Position numbers and translations under genes: made by a program. The notes under the pieces were generated by a model that did no database searches, was not told the origin of the DNA, and saw only the letters and a program-made list of their open reading frames with translations. Positions 53,091 through 60,900 of a stretch of DNA of 64,000 bases are shown here, in pieces. This DNA comes from Pseudomonadota bacterium (lineage in GTDB: Bacteria > Pseudomonadota > Gammaproteobacteria > Burkholderiales > JAKAFK01): positions 1 to 64,000 of the forward strand of contig JAJYKK010000007.1 of NCBI GenBank assembly GCA_021788645.1, given 5' to 3'. Within the stretch, counting starts at the first letter, position 1. Each line of letters starts with the position of its first letter.

Positions 53091-54431
53091 ATGCGTGACA
53101 TCGTCCTGACAATCGTCATCTTCTCCCTTCTTCCGAGCTGCTTCGTGCGGCCCTGGTTCGGCGTCCTGGTGTGGTCCTGGATCGGCTTCATGAATCCGCA
53201 CAAGCTGTGCTGGGGCTTCGCGCAAAACATGCCGTTCGCCATGATGGTCGGGATTGCCACCCTCGCGGGGCTCATGGTGTCGCGCGACAAGAAACCCATC
53301 CCCTGGAGCCGCGAGCTCGTGCTCATGCTCGTGCTGCTCGCCTATTTCACGGTCACGAGCTGTTTTGCGTGGGCACCGCTGCACGCTTGGCCCGAGTGGG
53401 AAAAGGTCGTCAAGGTGTTCCTGATGATCTTCGTCACCACGATGCTGATCTTCGGCAAGAAGCGCATCCGTGCGCTCCTGCTCGTCATCGCGTTCAGCAT
53501 CGGCTTCTATGGCGTCAAAGGGGCCATCTTCACGCTGCGGACCGGGGGGCACGACGAGGTCTGGGGGCCGATCGGAACCTTCATCGGCAGCAATACCTTC
53601 CTTGGGCTCGCCATGATCATGGTTCTGCCGCTCCTGATCTTCCTGGCGCGCGAGGAAAAAACGGTGTGGATGCGCCGGCTCCTTTATGCCACCGCCACCT
53701 GCACCTTCGTCTCCATCATCTTTACATACTCGCGCGGCGCATTCCTCGGCTTGGCCGCGATCTCTCCCCTCCTCTTCCTGCGTACCAAACACAAGGTGTT
53801 GGTGAGCCTCCTCCTGGTGCCGATGCTCTATGTCGGCGCCCAGTGGGCCCCCAAGGCGATTTTCCACCGCGCCGACACCATAGAGCATTACCATCAGGAC
53901 TACTCCGCGATGCAAAGGCTGCAGGCCTGGAGCGTGGCCTGGAATATCGCCAGGACGCACCCTCTCACCGGCGGTGGGTTCGAATACGAGTGGGTACCCA
54001 ACCGGCGGTGGCTGTCCTATGCCAACCCGATCTACAACAAATTCGGGCACACGGCGCGCGCCGCCCACAGCATCTACTTCCAGGTCATGGGCCAGCATGG
54101 CTTGGTGGCTTTCGGGCTATTTGTCTTGCTGCTGGCCTGGACGCTTTTCGGCCTGAACCGCCTGCAGCGCCTCGCCAGTTCCATCCCGGAGGCCGAGTGG
54201 ATCGGCAACTATGCCATTGCCATACAGACCGGCCTGTTGGGCTACGTGGTGGCCGGCGCTTTCCTGAGCTCGGCGTATTTCGACCTGATGTGGGCATATG
54301 TCGGCCTCACGGCGATCCTTCGCCGCGAGCTCGCCACCGTCGCGGCGCCGGCAAAGGCCACCGCCACCAGAGCGCTGGCGAGCCGCGGCAGGCGCGTGTC
54401 GCTCGCGTTGGGGTACAAGAGCATGCGGTAG
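53091..54431 (+). CDS. O-antigen ligase/polymerase-like protein, XrtA-system type
   Basis: A 446-residue membrane protein with 10-12 hydrophobic segments and a large periplasmic loop (about 255-330) containing GGGFEYEWVPNRRW and HSIYFQVMGQHG. These are the features of Wzy/WaaL O-antigen ligase-like enzymes. The opening MRDIVLTIVIFSLLPSCFVRPWFGVLVW is typical of the exosortase-A-associated family (TIGR03097 from memory). It is the best candidate for EPS polymerase, or for a ligase joining glycan to protein. I chose ATG 53091; the frame is open upstream but unlikely coding. Confidence 0.9.
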   Translation: MRDIVLTIVIFSLLPSCFVRPWFGVLVWSWIGFMNPHKLCWGFAQNMPFAMMVGIATLAGLMVSRDKKPIPWSRELVLMLVLLAYFTVTSCFAWAPLHAWPEWEKVVKVFLMIFVTTMLIFGKKRIRALLLVIAFSIGFYGVKGAIFTLRTGGHDEVWGPIGTFIGSNTFLGLAMIMVLPLLIFLAREEKTVWMRRLLYATATCTFVSIIFTYSRGAFLGLAAISPLLFLRTKHKVLVSLLLVPMLYVGAQWAPKAIFHRADTIEHYHQDYSAMQRLQAWSVAWNIARTHPLTGGGFEYEWVPNRRWLSYANPIYNKFGHTARAAHSIYFQVMGQHGLVAFGLFVLLLAWTLFGLNRLQRLASSIPEAEWIGNYAIAIQTGLLGYVVAGAFLSSAYFDLMWAYVGLTAILRRELATVAAPAKATATRALASRGRRVSLALGYKSMR

Positions 54432-54446
54432 CGGGATGTCGCGGGC

Positions 54447-54491
54447 GGCCGGCGGGGCGGACCGGCCACCTCATGGCGCCCGACGGGGCGC
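54447..54491. terminator. Two hairpins between the convergent ligase and VanZ genes
   Basis: GGCCGG/CCGGCC with a 9-nt loop (54447-54467) and GCGCCC/GGGCGC with a 4-nt loop (54476-54491) fill the 66-nt gap between the two stop codons. One could serve each direction. No T-runs are present. Confidence 0.45.
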
Positions 54492-54497
54492 GCCGAA

Positions 54498-55562
54498 TCA
54501 GCCCTCCCGGAACAACCGTCCCGTGCCGAGATAGACGAGGGCAAGCAGGGGCCAGACCTCGGAGAGGACATAGGCCAAGCCGGCGATGTTGAAAAGCCTC
54601 TCGGGAACCGGCGCGAGGAAGGGCAGGATGTTGGGCGCCTGGGGATCGCCCAGCCGGTAGGCGGCCTCGGCGAACACGAAGGTCGCCAGCATCACCATCG
54701 CCCAACCCGGGCGGGCACGCTCGCCCCGGCGGAAAAGCACGGCGAGGAGCAGGATACCCCCGCTCAGGCCCGAGACGGCCTCAAGGGAGATCAACCGGCC
54801 GAGCATGGCCAGCTTGAGGAACGCCGCCGCCGCCAGGAACTTGAGGACGACCATCGCCAGCAGCAAGACCACGAGCACCGGCACGGCCTGCCGCCCAGGC
54901 TTGAGCAATGTCGCGGTGAAAAGCCCGAGGCTCGCGATCTCGAGCATGAAAATCAGTGCCTGCTCCGGCTGGAAGAGGGCGGGATTCCTCAGGGTCTCCC
55001 ACATCGGCGTCAGATGAATGGGAATGCTGCAGGTGATCAAGGCCGGCGCCTGCAGGCCGAGCTGCGAGAGGGCCCACAAGCCCAGCAGGGACAATCCGAG
55101 ATTGGCGCGCCGGCCGGGCAGGAACCAGCGCGCGCGCCCCTGCGCGATGAGGCGCCCGGGGAACCGGTCGGGCGCGCTCCCCACCTGGCAAAGGGCGCCC
55201 AGCACGGCCCCGCAGGCGTTGGTGGCGATGTCGAGGGTCGAGGCGTCGCGCGCGGGAATGAACGCTTGCGCCGTTTCCATCATGAGGCTCAGGATCGCTC
55301 CGCCTTCGGTCGCGAGGAGCACCGCGCCCAGCGCGCTGTGCTTGGGGCGCAGCGTGCGGGCGAGCAGGAATCCCAACGGCAGGTATGCGAGCACGTTGGT
55401 GATCGTATCCGTATGGGTGATGAAGCGCGGCCAGGGCGTGATCAGAAACGCCATGGCATTGTCGGGCGGCAAGCGCCAGCCGGTATACGGATAAAGGCTC
55501 CCCGCGATTATCAACATCACGTACACTAGCAGGCTCACATGGGTGAGCAGCCGGGAGCGCAT
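54498..55562 (-). CDS. VanZ-family membrane protein
   Basis: A 354-residue polytopic protein. The first 130 residues form a VanZ domain (SLYPYTGWRLPPDNAMAF, TDTITNVLAYLPLGFLLA, LSLMMETAQAFIPARDAST). About 200 further residues form six or more membrane segments with no family I recognise. VanZ proteins are linked to glycopeptide resistance in Gram-positives but are common in EPS loci with unknown function. The start is uncertain: ATGs at 55562, 55601 and 55643 are in frame, and none has a strong ribosome-binding site. It is transcribed toward the ligase gene. Confidence 0.8.
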   Translation of the reverse strand: MRSRLLTHVSLLVYVMLIIAGSLYPYTGWRLPPDNAMAFLITPWPRFITHTDTITNVLAYLPLGFLLARTLRPKHSALGAVLLATEGGAILSLMMETAQAFIPARDASTLDIATNACGAVLGALCQVGSAPDRFPGRLIAQGRARWFLPGRRANLGLSLLGLWALSQLGLQAPALITCSIPIHLTPMWETLRNPALFQPEQALIFMLEIASLGLFTATLLKPGRQAVPVLVVLLLAMVVLKFLAAAAFLKLAMLGRLISLEAVSGLSGGILLLAVLFRRGERARPGWAMVMLATFVFAEAAYRLGDPQAPNILPFLAPVPERLFNIAGLAYVLSEVWPLLALVYLGTGRLFREG

Positions 55563-55734
55563 TGCATAGCCCCGTACAGCGCGGACGGGCGGCAAGGTCA
55601 TGGGTGTCGGGCGGAACGATTCTGCAATGCTCAAACTTAGCATAGCGGTGCCCCCGAGCACAATGGCCGTGGGCACGCGCGCGTGATGAGGCGCCAGGGG
55701 CGTCGGCGCGACGCTGTCCGACGAGGGAGATGAG

Positions 55735-56700
55735 ATGCACTTCGATGTGTTCAATGGCGATGCCGACGGCCTTTGCGCGCTCAACCAGCTGCGCCTGGCG
55801 CAGCCTGCCGCGTCGCGGCTCGTGACCGGCGTCAAGCGCGATATCACGCTGCTGGAACGGGTGCGCGCGGAAGCCGGGGACGAGGTGCTGGTGCTCGACA
55901 TCGCCCTCAAGCAAAACCGCAAGGCGCTGGACGCCGTGCTCCAGGCCGGCGCGCGGGTGCGCTACTTCGACCATCATGTGCCCGGCGACATTCCGGACCA
56001 TCCCCATCTCGAGGCGCATATCGACATCCGCCCGGACGTGTGCACCAGCCTCCTCGTCAATGCGTCCCTGGGCGGCCGCTATCTGGCCTGGGCGGTGGTG
56101 GCGGCCTTCGGGGACAATCTGCGCGAGGCGGCCTTGCAGGCGGCGCAACCCCTGCATCTCCCGTCGGACGCACTCGCGAAACTCGAACGGCTGGGCGAGT
56201 ACATCAACTACAATGCCTATGGCGAGTCGGTGGAGGACTTGCTCTATCCGCCCGAGGCGCTCTATCGCCTGATCAACCGCTATCCAGACCCGCTCGAGTT
56301 CGTCGCGTCGGAGACGGCCTTCGTCCGCCTCGCGCAAGGCATGGCGGGCGACTTGGCGGCCGCCCGTGCGCTGCCGCCGGAAGAGGCGAGAGAGGGCGGT
56401 GCGGTCTACGTGTTGCCGAACGCCGACTGGAGCCGGCGCGTGGTCGGCACCTTCGCCAACGAGCTCGCGCGCGCGGCACCCTATCGCGCCCATGCGATCC
56501 TCACGCGGCACGCCGCCGGCGGGTTCGTGGTGAGTGTGCGCGCCCCTTGGGCCACGAAGCTCGGCGCCGAAGAGGTCTGCCGGCAATTCGCCGGCGGGGG
56601 CGGACGGGCCGCCGCGGCGGGCATCAACGACCTGCCGGAGGCCGAGGTGGCGCGCTTCATGGCGGCGTTTCATCAGCGCTTCCCGCGCGCTGCGGGGTGA
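55735..56700 (+). CDS. DHH-family phosphoesterase
   Basis: A 321-residue protein. The metal-binding motifs are FNGDADGLCAL (Asp9, Asp11), VLVLDIALKQN (Asp55) and YFDHHVPGD (Asp79-His80-His81). A C-terminal DHHA1-like region has FAGGGGRAAAAGIND. Members cleave phosphodiesters in nanoRNA, pAp or cyclic dinucleotides; the substrate cannot be decided here. A link to the neighbouring cyclic-di-GMP-type genes, or to recycling of pAp released by sulfotransferases, is possible but is inference. It is divergent from the VanZ gene. Confidence 0.87.
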   Translation: MHFDVFNGDADGLCALNQLRLAQPAASRLVTGVKRDITLLERVRAEAGDEVLVLDIALKQNRKALDAVLQAGARVRYFDHHVPGDIPDHPHLEAHIDIRPDVCTSLLVNASLGGRYLAWAVVAAFGDNLREAALQAAQPLHLPSDALAKLERLGEYINYNAYGESVEDLLYPPEALYRLINRYPDPLEFVASETAFVRLAQGMAGDLAAARALPPEEAREGGAVYVLPNADWSRRVVGTFANELARAAPYRAHAILTRHAAGGFVVSVRAPWATKLGAEEVCRQFAGGGGRAAAAGINDLPEAEVARFMAAFHQRFPRAAG

Positions 56701-56843
56701 CCGGCAGCCTCTCCGGACGCCGTTCGCCGGTCGGCTAACCGCCGCCCCGAACGCAACCGATCGCGCCCCAGGGAATACAGGAGCCCAGACGACGACTGTA
56801 CCTCCCAGGGGTCGCGGGGCATGCCGTTCGCGCCCCGTCCGGG

Positions 56844-56872
56844 TTGACCGCTTCTCATTTCCCGCGCATACT
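56844..56872 (+). promoter_or_regulatory. Candidate sigma70 promoter for the HDOD gene
   Basis: TTGACC (56844-56849) and CATACT (56867-56872) are separated by exactly 17 nt and followed by an AT-rich stretch. This is the best sigma70 match I noticed in the window. Confidence 0.5.
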
Positions 56873-56997
56873 TCAAAAAAATTTATGGTATGCATAATAA
56901 GATAGATCGTGCATGGTGCGGCTCGCGGCCCATCGAGCGGGACGCGTTGTAATGCGCAAGTCATAACAAAAGGGAATAATCTTAAGGACGAGAACCG

Positions 56998-57042
56998 ATG
57001 GAAACCGGCGCGCGACGCGGCGGACAATCCCGGCCATCCTGA
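56998..57042 (+). CDS. Possible 14-residue leader peptide
   Basis: ATG 56998 is preceded by AAGGA (56984-56988) and encodes METGARRGGQSRPS. Its TGA is immediately followed by the ATG of the HDOD frame (TGAATG). The arrangement would couple translation of the HDOD gene to the peptide. It could equally be a chance frame in front of a gene that starts further on. Confidence 0.35.
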   Translation: METGARRGGQSRPS

Positions 57043-57996
57043 ATGATCGTCCGGTCTGTCCGCCGCGTGCGGTGCGGCTTGGTGTCGTACCCCGGTCTCC
57101 ACGCGCTGTGCGCCCTCATTGACTCACGGCTACCCATGCTCCCTGCCATAGACGAACAAGCCGCAAACACCCTGCTCAAGGGATTCAGCATCCCCGCCAA
57201 GCCCTCCACCTTGGTCGCGGTGCAGCGGGAACAAGCCAAGGCAGACCCGGACCTCAAGCGGATCGCCCACGTGATCAGCGGCGATCCGGGGCTTGCCGCG
57301 GCGGTCATCAAGACCATCAATTCACCCTTTTTTGGCCTGGGGGCGAAGGTGACATCCATCCCGCAGGCCGTCGTGCTGCTCGGCCTGAAGAACGTGTCCG
57401 CCCTGGTGACCTCCTTTTCGCTGCGCAACGCGCTCGCGGGCAAGCAGGTCAGCATGGAGCGCTTTTGGGACAGCGCCCTCCATATTGCCGCGATTTCCAC
57501 CGATCTCGCCAGAAAGCTTCCCGGCATCGCCACCGAGGACGCGTATGCTTTGGGCATGTTCCACGATTGCGGGATCGCAATCATGATGCAGAAGTTCGGC
57601 GACTACAAGGCGTTTCTCAGGGACGCCAACCAGGCCAAGCAATCCATCGTGGCGCTCGAGGAAGGGCGCTACGACACGAATCACGCCTCGTTGGGCTATC
57701 TGGTGGCCCGATCCTGGAATCTCCCCGAACACCTGTGCCTGTCGATCTTGCATCATCATGAGCGTACGTTGTTTTCCGATTCTGCGCGCGCCCTCTCCGA
57801 CACGGTCTTGTCCCTGGTCGCCGTCCTCAAGATCGCGACGCACTTCAGCCATCGCAACCGGGGACTGGAGGACGCCGATGATTGGCCGGTCCTCAAGGAA
57901 CATACGCTTCGCCATCTCGGCATCACGGAAGAAGAATTGTCAGAAATGGAGGCCGACGCGGGCGAGAAACATGCGCTGGCGATAAGTCTCGCCTAA
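57043..57996 (+). CDS. HDOD-domain signalling protein
   Basis: A 317-residue protein with an HDOD domain (about 35-240). Landmarks are LKRIAHVISGDPGLAAAVIKTINSPFF, SIPQAVVLLGLKNVSALV, MFHDCGIAIM and NHASLGYLVARSWNLPEHL. HDOD proteins lack HD phosphodiesterase residues and act as regulators in signalling. Here HD is kept in FHDCG, but the second HD-family metal site is not evident. ATG 57043 directly follows the leader-frame stop; ATG 57136 would remove 31 poorly conserved residues and may be the real start. Confidence 0.85.
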   Translation: MIVRSVRRVRCGLVSYPGLHALCALIDSRLPMLPAIDEQAANTLLKGFSIPAKPSTLVAVQREQAKADPDLKRIAHVISGDPGLAAAVIKTINSPFFGLGAKVTSIPQAVVLLGLKNVSALVTSFSLRNALAGKQVSMERFWDSALHIAAISTDLARKLPGIATEDAYALGMFHDCGIAIMMQKFGDYKAFLRDANQAKQSIVALEEGRYDTNHASLGYLVARSWNLPEHLCLSILHHHERTLFSDSARALSDTVLSLVAVLKIATHFSHRNRGLEDADDWPVLKEHTLRHLGITEEELSEMEADAGEKHALAISLA

Positions 57997-58129
57997 AGAC
58001 GCCTTCGCCCTCAGGGGCAAGGTGACGTGGCCTTGAAGGGCTCGCGGGACTGCAAGGCCTGCCGACGCACCCGGTCGCCGGACCGAATATGACGGGATTT
58101 GCTCCCGAGATCTTCGCGCCGCAAACGCC

Positions 58130-59569
58130 GTGAAACCACGTGCATCGCTTCTTGCCAATCTCTGGCGCCGCCTCACGGGGCGCTCCAGCCGCGTCCGCTC
58201 GCGCGCCGGCGCGGGCGGCGGCCCCGCGCCGCAGCGCGATCCCGCCTTCCTGCTGCTGAACGAAAGAGCGCCCATCAAGCAGGCGGCGTCCCCGGAAACG
58301 AGCGGGGTGCGCCGCCCCCCGGAGCGTGCAACCGCCGAAGCCGGGGAGGACAGGCGCCCGGCCCTCATCTGTCGCGAAGCCATCCTTGATCGGACCCAAC
58401 GCGTCGCGGCCTACGAATTCATGCTGAATCCGAGCGCGCGAAGCCGGATCCGCGCGAGCAGCGAGCGCGTGCTGCGGCTGTATGACGAGCTCCTCGTGCA
58501 GCATATTCTCGACCTGCAGCCCGAACGGCTCCTGGGCCACCGACTGGCCTTCATCACACTGCGCGCGCCATCGCTCGATCTCGCGCTGGTGCGCGACCTG
58601 CCGAGATCCAACACCGTGCTTTCGCTGCGTTTCTCCGGCCCTGCGCCTGACCTGCCGCGTCAAATGGGCGAGCTCAAGGCCGACGGATTTCGCCTCGCGC
58701 TGGACGAAGCAGACGGCATCGCGCAGATCCAGCCCTTTCTCGAGCTTGCCGACTTCGTCGCACTGGACGCCTCGGCTTACGCGCCCGCAGCACTCGCCCA
58801 AATGGCCTCGGCGCTGGCCGCCCGCTCGATAAAGCTTCGCTTGATCGCCAAGCACCTCCAGTCCCTTGAGGACTTCCAGATGTGCGATCGATTGCCCTTC
58901 CATTACTTTCAGGGCACCTTTGTCACCAGCCGCGAAAGCTGGGATCAGCCCCGGGCCGACGGAAGCCGGGCGAAGCTTTGCGAACTCCTCAATCGCGTAC
59001 GCGCCAATGCCGCGCCGGCCGAATTGAGCACGCTCCTGATGCGCGACCCCGTGCTCGCCTATCGGTTCCTGCGGCACGTCAACTCGGCCGCCTACGGCTA
59101 CTCGAAGGTGGGCACCGTGGATCAGGGACTCCTGCTCCTCGGACGAGACAAGCTCTACCGCTGGCTGAGCATGCTGCTGTTCGCGGTGGGGGATCGGGGA
59201 GCGCTGGATTTTGCCCTGATGGAGAATGCGGTGATCCGGGCACGGCTGATGGAGACCGTCGGCGAGGGCCAGATCCCGGCCCCCGAGCAGAGCGACCTCT
59301 TCGTGACCGGCATGTTCTCCCTGCTGGACGTGCTGTTCAAAACCCCCATGCGCGAGGTGATCAAGCACCTCACCCTTCCCGCGTCCATCGAGGAGGCCCT
59401 GCTGTTCCAGCGCGGCAAGTACGCGCCCTATCTCAAGCTCGCCATTGCGGCGGAGGGCTTCGAGGAGCACGAGCTGACCACGCTGGCCGCCCAGTGCGGC
59501 GTGGCGGAGAAGACCGTGAACATGCTGCACCTCGACGCCCTGGTCTGGGCGCAGGAGCTGGCCTTCTAG
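58130..59569 (+). CDS. EAL-like/HDOD signalling protein (YuxH type)
   Basis: A 479-residue protein. After about 75 low-complexity Pro/Arg/Ala residues, a YuxH-like degenerate EAL domain (about 78-280) reads AYEFMLN in place of the EAL triad and lacks obvious metal ligands. An HDOD domain (about 285-479) follows, with LSTLLMRDPVLAYRFLRHVNSA. This EAL-like/HDOD fusion is common in proteobacteria, and some members bind cyclic-di-GMP without cutting it. It starts at GTG 58130 with no strong ribosome-binding site. It lies between the HDOD and HD-GYP genes. Confidence 0.85.
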   Translation: MKPRASLLANLWRRLTGRSSRVRSRAGAGGGPAPQRDPAFLLLNERAPIKQAASPETSGVRRPPERATAEAGEDRRPALICREAILDRTQRVAAYEFMLNPSARSRIRASSERVLRLYDELLVQHILDLQPERLLGHRLAFITLRAPSLDLALVRDLPRSNTVLSLRFSGPAPDLPRQMGELKADGFRLALDEADGIAQIQPFLELADFVALDASAYAPAALAQMASALAARSIKLRLIAKHLQSLEDFQMCDRLPFHYFQGTFVTSRESWDQPRADGSRAKLCELLNRVRANAAPAELSTLLMRDPVLAYRFLRHVNSAAYGYSKVGTVDQGLLLLGRDKLYRWLSMLLFAVGDRGALDFALMENAVIRARLMETVGEGQIPAPEQSDLFVTGMFSLLDVLFKTPMREVIKHLTLPASIEEALLFQRGKYAPYLKLAIAAEGFEEHELTTLAAQCGVAEKTVNMLHLDALVWAQELAF

Positions 59570-59584
59570 CCGAGAGGACGGCGC

Positions 59585-60874
59585 ATGCAGGCGAGCCCCC
59601 GGGACCAGGCAGTGGGTGCATCTGCGGAGACGACAATGGCCAACGGCCCCCAAACGCTGAAGAAGATCAAGGTTCGCGACGTCCGCCTCGGGATGTTCGT
59701 TCATGAGCTGTGCGGCAGCTGGATGGACCACCCCTTCTGGAAGACGCGCTTTCGGCTCGCCGATCCGGACGACTTGAAGAGCCTCAAGTCCTGCGGCATC
59801 GCCGAGATCTGGATCGACACAGCCAAGGGGCTCGACGTCGAAACATCTACGCCCTCGGTGAGCCATGAGGCCGGGGACCGGGGCGTGGACGCGGCGCTTC
59901 GGCAAGTGGCCAAGGAAGGCCGCGCGCACGCCCCGATGCGGTGCACCCTGACCGAGGAGCTCGATCGGGCGCGCGTCATCCACGCGCAGGCCAAGCAAGC
60001 GGTCGTCTCCATGTTTCAGGAGGTGCGCATGGGGCAGGCGCTGCACATCGACGGGGTCGTCGACGTCGTGGACGACATCGCGCAGTCCGTGTCGCGCAAC
60101 CCCTCCGCGTTCCTGAGCCTCGCCAAGCTCAAGAACAAGGATGACTACACCTACCTGCACTCCGTCGCCGTATGCGCCTTCATGATGGCCTTGGGAAAGC
60201 AGCTCGGGTTGGAAGGCGAGACGCTGCGGAGCGCGGGACTGGCCGGGTTGCTGCACGACGTCGGCAAGATGGCGATTCCCGACGAGGTGCTCAACAAGCC
60301 CGGGAGGCTCACCGACGCGGAGTTCGACCTCATGAAGACGCACCCGAGACGGGGATGGGAGATCCTGGGCGAGGCGGCCCAGGCCAACGACGTGGCCCTC
60401 GACGTGTGCCTGCACCACCATGAGCGGGTCGACGGGACCGGCTATCCGGACCGGCAATCCGGCGACGCCTTGTCGCTCTTCGCCCGGATGGGCGCGGTAT
60501 GCGACGTCTACGACGCCCTCACCTCCGACCGCTGCTACAAAAAGGGTTGGACGCCGGTGGAAACGATCCGCAAGATGACGGAATGGAGGAACGGCCATTT
60601 CGACCAACGGGTGTTCCACGCGTTCGTCAAGGTCGTGGGCATCTTTCCGGCAGGCACGCTGGTGAGGCTGAAATCCGGACGTCTGGGCATCGTCACCGAT
60701 CAGAGCGAGGACAACCTGCTCGCCCCGGTCGTCAAGGTCTTTTTCTCCGCCAACGCCAATGCGCACATCATGCCGGAGTTCGTCGATCTGTCGAAATCCC
60801 GCGATGCGATCGCGAGTTGCGAAGACGCGGCGAACTGGGGGTTTGATACGAAGGTCATCGGCGCGATCGCCTGA
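59585..60874 (+). CDS. HD-GYP domain cyclic-di-GMP phosphodiesterase
   Basis: A 429-residue protein with an N-terminal DUF3391 domain (KKIKVRDVRLGMFVHEL onward) and an HD-GYP domain (about 170-340). The catalytic signatures are complete: YLHSVAVCAFMM, LLHDVGKMAIP with His224-Asp225, and HHHERVDGTGYP near 277-288. It should hydrolyse cyclic-di-GMP. It starts 15 nt after the EAL-like/HDOD gene; an ATG at 59637 with GGAG upstream is an alternative start closer to the usual DUF3391 beginning. Its place beside the EPS locus suggests control of EPS output. Confidence 0.92.
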   Translation: MQASPRDQAVGASAETTMANGPQTLKKIKVRDVRLGMFVHELCGSWMDHPFWKTRFRLADPDDLKSLKSCGIAEIWIDTAKGLDVETSTPSVSHEAGDRGVDAALRQVAKEGRAHAPMRCTLTEELDRARVIHAQAKQAVVSMFQEVRMGQALHIDGVVDVVDDIAQSVSRNPSAFLSLAKLKNKDDYTYLHSVAVCAFMMALGKQLGLEGETLRSAGLAGLLHDVGKMAIPDEVLNKPGRLTDAEFDLMKTHPRRGWEILGEAAQANDVALDVCLHHHERVDGTGYPDRQSGDALSLFARMGAVCDVYDALTSDRCYKKGWTPVETIRKMTEWRNGHFDQRVFHAFVKVVGIFPAGTLVRLKSGRLGIVTDQSEDNLLAPVVKVFFSANANAHIMPEFVDLSKSRDAIASCEDAANWGFDTKVIGAIA

Positions 60875-60881
60875 GGCGCCG
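60859..60881. terminator. Hairpin at the HD-GYP/ubiB convergent junction
   Basis: CGGCGC/GCGCCG, 6 bp with an 11-nt loop, spans the HD-GYP stop codon and reaches into the 26-nt gap before the ubiB stop. Confidence 0.35.
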
Positions 60882-60900
60882 CGCCCGGAAGGCCACCGAC

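Larger units (their letters stand above)
56701..57042. other. Leader region before the HDOD gene
   Basis: 342 nt without a conventional gene. The first half is GC-rich. From about 56860 it becomes AT-rich, unlike most of the window. It holds a sigma70-type promoter (56844-56872) and a 14-codon reading frame with its own Shine-Dalgarno (56998-57042). If the promoter is used, the HDOD mRNA has a leader of about 165 nt. Confidence 0.55.

Noticed and set aside
52785-55646. TAGCATAGC shared upstream of the TPR and VanZ genes
   Set aside because: Nine shared bases between two places in 64 kb can occur by chance. No -35 element or wider similarity supports a common site.
56880-56975. Possible cyclic-di-GMP (GEMM) riboswitch before the HDOD gene
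   Set aside because: GGGACGC and nearby pairing looked suggestive, but the conserved ACGCACAGGGCAAACC start and the GEMM tetraloop/receptor are absent.
57923-60766. 947-codon open frame on the minus strand
   Set aside because: It is opposite the HDOD, EAL-like/HDOD and HD-GYP genes, with no recognisable motif. It is a codon-bias shadow.
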